Source: Vanilla planifolia
Taxonomy: Eukaryota; Streptophyta; Magnoliopsida; Asparagales; Orchidaceae
DNA length: 64,000 nucleotides
NCBI GenBank assembly: GCA_023846275.1
Contig: CM043878.1
Location: 7,247,501 to 7,311,500 of the forward strand
Direction: 5' to 3'
The notes beneath the pieces are model-generated. The model was not told the DNA's origin, searched no databases, and saw only the letters and a list, made by a program, of their open reading frames with translations. Every line of letters begins with the position of its first letter. Position 1 is the stretch's first letter. The position numbers were made by a program, and so were the translations under genes. Below, one piece after another: positions 61,801 to 64,000 of the stretch.

Positions 61801-64000
61801 AACCAACTCAATAGAGACAATTCCCACCTAATTAAGACACGATCCCATCTAGAACGGATCTAATTTTATTAGCTCAATTTGGTTCCAAGTCAATTATTGG
61901 AACTTCGAGTATTTTGCACCTTTACATCAAATGTCAAAGTCTCATCTTTAATTATATTATAGTCACCAATTTGATTTTGTGTCATTTGTCTTTTGAATGA
62001 TATAACTTTTTCTAGGGTTTAGCTAAACATCCTCATTAAGTTGATTGGTAAACTATGGTTGTGTGAGGTTTTCATCTTAATTTTGAAAGTTAAGGCTAAT
62101 TGTTTCATCATGTTTGCATTTATGGCATATTCTCTTAAACTTGTACAGACCTTATATATGTGGATAATATTATATCCCTTAGCCCTTCAATTTGATCCAT
62201 GGATAATGTTTGTAAAAGCATCATATGCTACAAAATGCATGATGCATATTCTAGGAATAAAACAAGATGCTAAAAATGAGTATTTTTTAAATGCTAAGAA
62301 AGAAAAAAACGAAATGTACTACTTTTGAATAATCAAATCTCCCTAGAAATTGATTTTGGTTTATATGTAAAAATCTACAATCAATAGGCATGGCCAACTT
62401 TTTTGGAACTCTACCTCAAGGCAAAAGAGCTGATCTAAAGCCTTGAGCTATCCCTCAACTACTAGTGGCAATAGAATGGCTTTAGATGATAAATGACAGC
62501 TCTTATGTGTCTAGAAGACTATTGAGTCTCCATCGAGCATCATGTGGCACTCAAGATGCTATTGAAAGCCTTTGGCATGAAGGTCAGCCAAATCAGCCTC
62601 ATGAACGTCACATGCATATTGAATAGCCTTCAATAAGCAAGAGGGTGCTAGACGACCACATTTACTAGTTTAAGCTCTTTTCAGTGGTGGAGCTCACAGA
62701 AGCCTTCTTAGGAAGTGGGTGAAGCTATTGTGAGAAACACTTGATCCCATGTGTCATGATTGTTGAGCTGTAATCAATGATCAAAATTAAGTGGAGAATT
62801 TTTGCAACTTCACATACAAGAACAATCTTATGTTATTAGGGTATTCTTTGATGACAATTTGATTATGTTTCAAAGGGTTAGACACCTCCACTTATGAGAA
62901 TTTAACCATCTTATTGGAGTGCAAAACTCAAACAAAATTTGCATCGTTTTATTTTCCTTTATCAAACAACCACTTGTAAGAAGAAACCTCTAATAATATT
63001 CATGTAGTTTTGAAAAGTATCTTGCAAAGTAGATTGAGAAAATTAAGGACAACCACAAAGATGAAAACAATCATATAAATAAAGATAAGCTTCTCTTTTT
63101 TAGTTGTGTTTCATTGTGGACAATCAGATGTAAAGATAATAAAAAAGGTAAAAAAAGGAGAGACATACAAAAACATAAAGATAATATTGCAATCACTTAC
63201 GTTCAAACGAAGTTTCAAAAACTTGATATAGTCGATGACATCACCTAGTACAGTTACCTGACTCCCCTAGGTAGACATGGTGATAAAGAGATAAAAAATT
63301 AGTTAAAAAGTTCTATAAAATGAAAAAAAAAGTTACATTAAGATGACATTGTCTGAGAAACCAAGATGTATTGTCTTATCATGGGTACATCTTAGATATA
63401 AGTAATTTATATGACAAAACTCGACATACAAAATGTGTGTTTTAAGTTGCTTTCATTGAATTGTATGAAAAAGGATTAATTGTATATAGGCCTATCCTTT
63501 TTGTCTCATTGTGCAAGTAAATCCTTTTTGAGTTTCAATAATAACTAGAAAAATTCCTATTACTTAGTAAATACAAAAAGTAGGCACTAAACCATTTTTC
63601 CATCTACTTTGCTATTTAGAAACCTACTTGAAAAATAATATAAATTATAAAGATCCATATGCCATTTCTAAACACCAATATAAGGACAAAGAAGGTTAAG
63701 AACTTAGTTACTATATTTTTAGAACTCTTAGTACCTATCAAACTATTGGTGAAACTCTGAGGATCTATTTATACTATTTAACAAAACTTATCTACTATTA
63801 ATCATATGAACAAAGAACAAAAACAGGATGATTTTCCAATGTAAACTAAGTAAAAGATTTCAAAATATCCTCAAAATATTTGGACATTTACTTAACAATA
63901 TTTCACATACCTTATCAGAATATGGGAGTGTGTTTTGCAATGCTTTAAATCCTTCAGCAACCTTAGCTTTCCGTTTCTGTCATTGTTAAACTATGAGCTA
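58807..64000. other. AT-rich intergenic DNA, nothing recognised
   Basis: No gene, RNA or transposon domain recognised with confidence. Reading frames such as 60947-61255 (minus, 102 codons) and 62041-62325 (plus, 95 codons) show no family motif. A slightly GC-richer stretch at 62470-62760 also gave nothing. Confidence 0.35.

Noticed and set aside
1..64000. CRISPR arrays, bacterial operons or phage genes
   Set aside because: The window is plant nuclear DNA: GT-AG introns, plant retrotransposons and a plant-specific gene. The short repeats seen are microsatellites or LTR-derived.

Overview
The window is AT-rich, repeat-rich plant nuclear DNA. It contains one clearly intact protein-coding gene, split by GT-AG introns, in a matrix of decayed retrotransposons. 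Splice-type introns, a CT-rich 5' leader, Ty1/copia, Ty3/gypsy and LINE relics and a 5S-like TRIM all point to a flowering plant. The element types and the marked GC contrast between exon 1 and its surroundings suggest a monocot; I cannot fix the genus. No CRISPR array, bacterial gene, tRNA or intact rRNA gene was seen.

Layout. 1-4.0 kb: AT-rich repeats, a TA microsatellite, and a pair of ~650-690 bp direct repeats that look like LTRs of a very short element on the minus strand. 4.0-10.46 kb: a degenerate Ty3/gypsy element in the order LTR, PBS, gag, protease, RT, RNase H, integrase, truncated LTR. 10.46-17.25 kb: a degenerate Ty1/copia (Sirevirus-like) element whose LTR abuts the gypsy LTR and whose gag is split by a second LTR. 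17.25-23.16 kb: AT-rich repeats, including a three-unit ~335 bp tandem array. 23.17-24.8 kb: copia RT/RNase H and polypurine tract. 24.8-28.9 kb: AT-rich intergenic DNA.

28.9-47.5 kb: the gene. Four exons (29414-30386, 41951-42126, 46146-46369, 46447-47254) join in frame to a 726-residue protein of the DUF630/DUF632 family, the family of ALTERED PHOSPHATE STARVATION RESPONSE 1 and NITRATE REGULATORY GENE 2. Intron 1 (11,564 bp) holds a copia relic into which two LINEs appear to have inserted in succession at nearly the same site. The larger LINE carries a 609-bp tandem duplication with only 4 mismatches. Intron 2 (4,019 bp) holds another LINE relic. Intron 3 is only 77 bp.

47.5-64 kb: three minus-strand exon-like blocks (49167-50634) with intact splice signals and an exon duplication, faintly resembling the C-terminus of UNE12/LRL-type bHLH factors; a TRIM-like element with 5S rRNA-like segments in both LTRs (52201-52900); a second copy of the repeat family seen near 1 kb (53980-54760); a LINE relic with zinc-binding and RNase H regions (57240-58790) followed by an 18-C homopolymer; and about 5 kb in which I recognise nothing.
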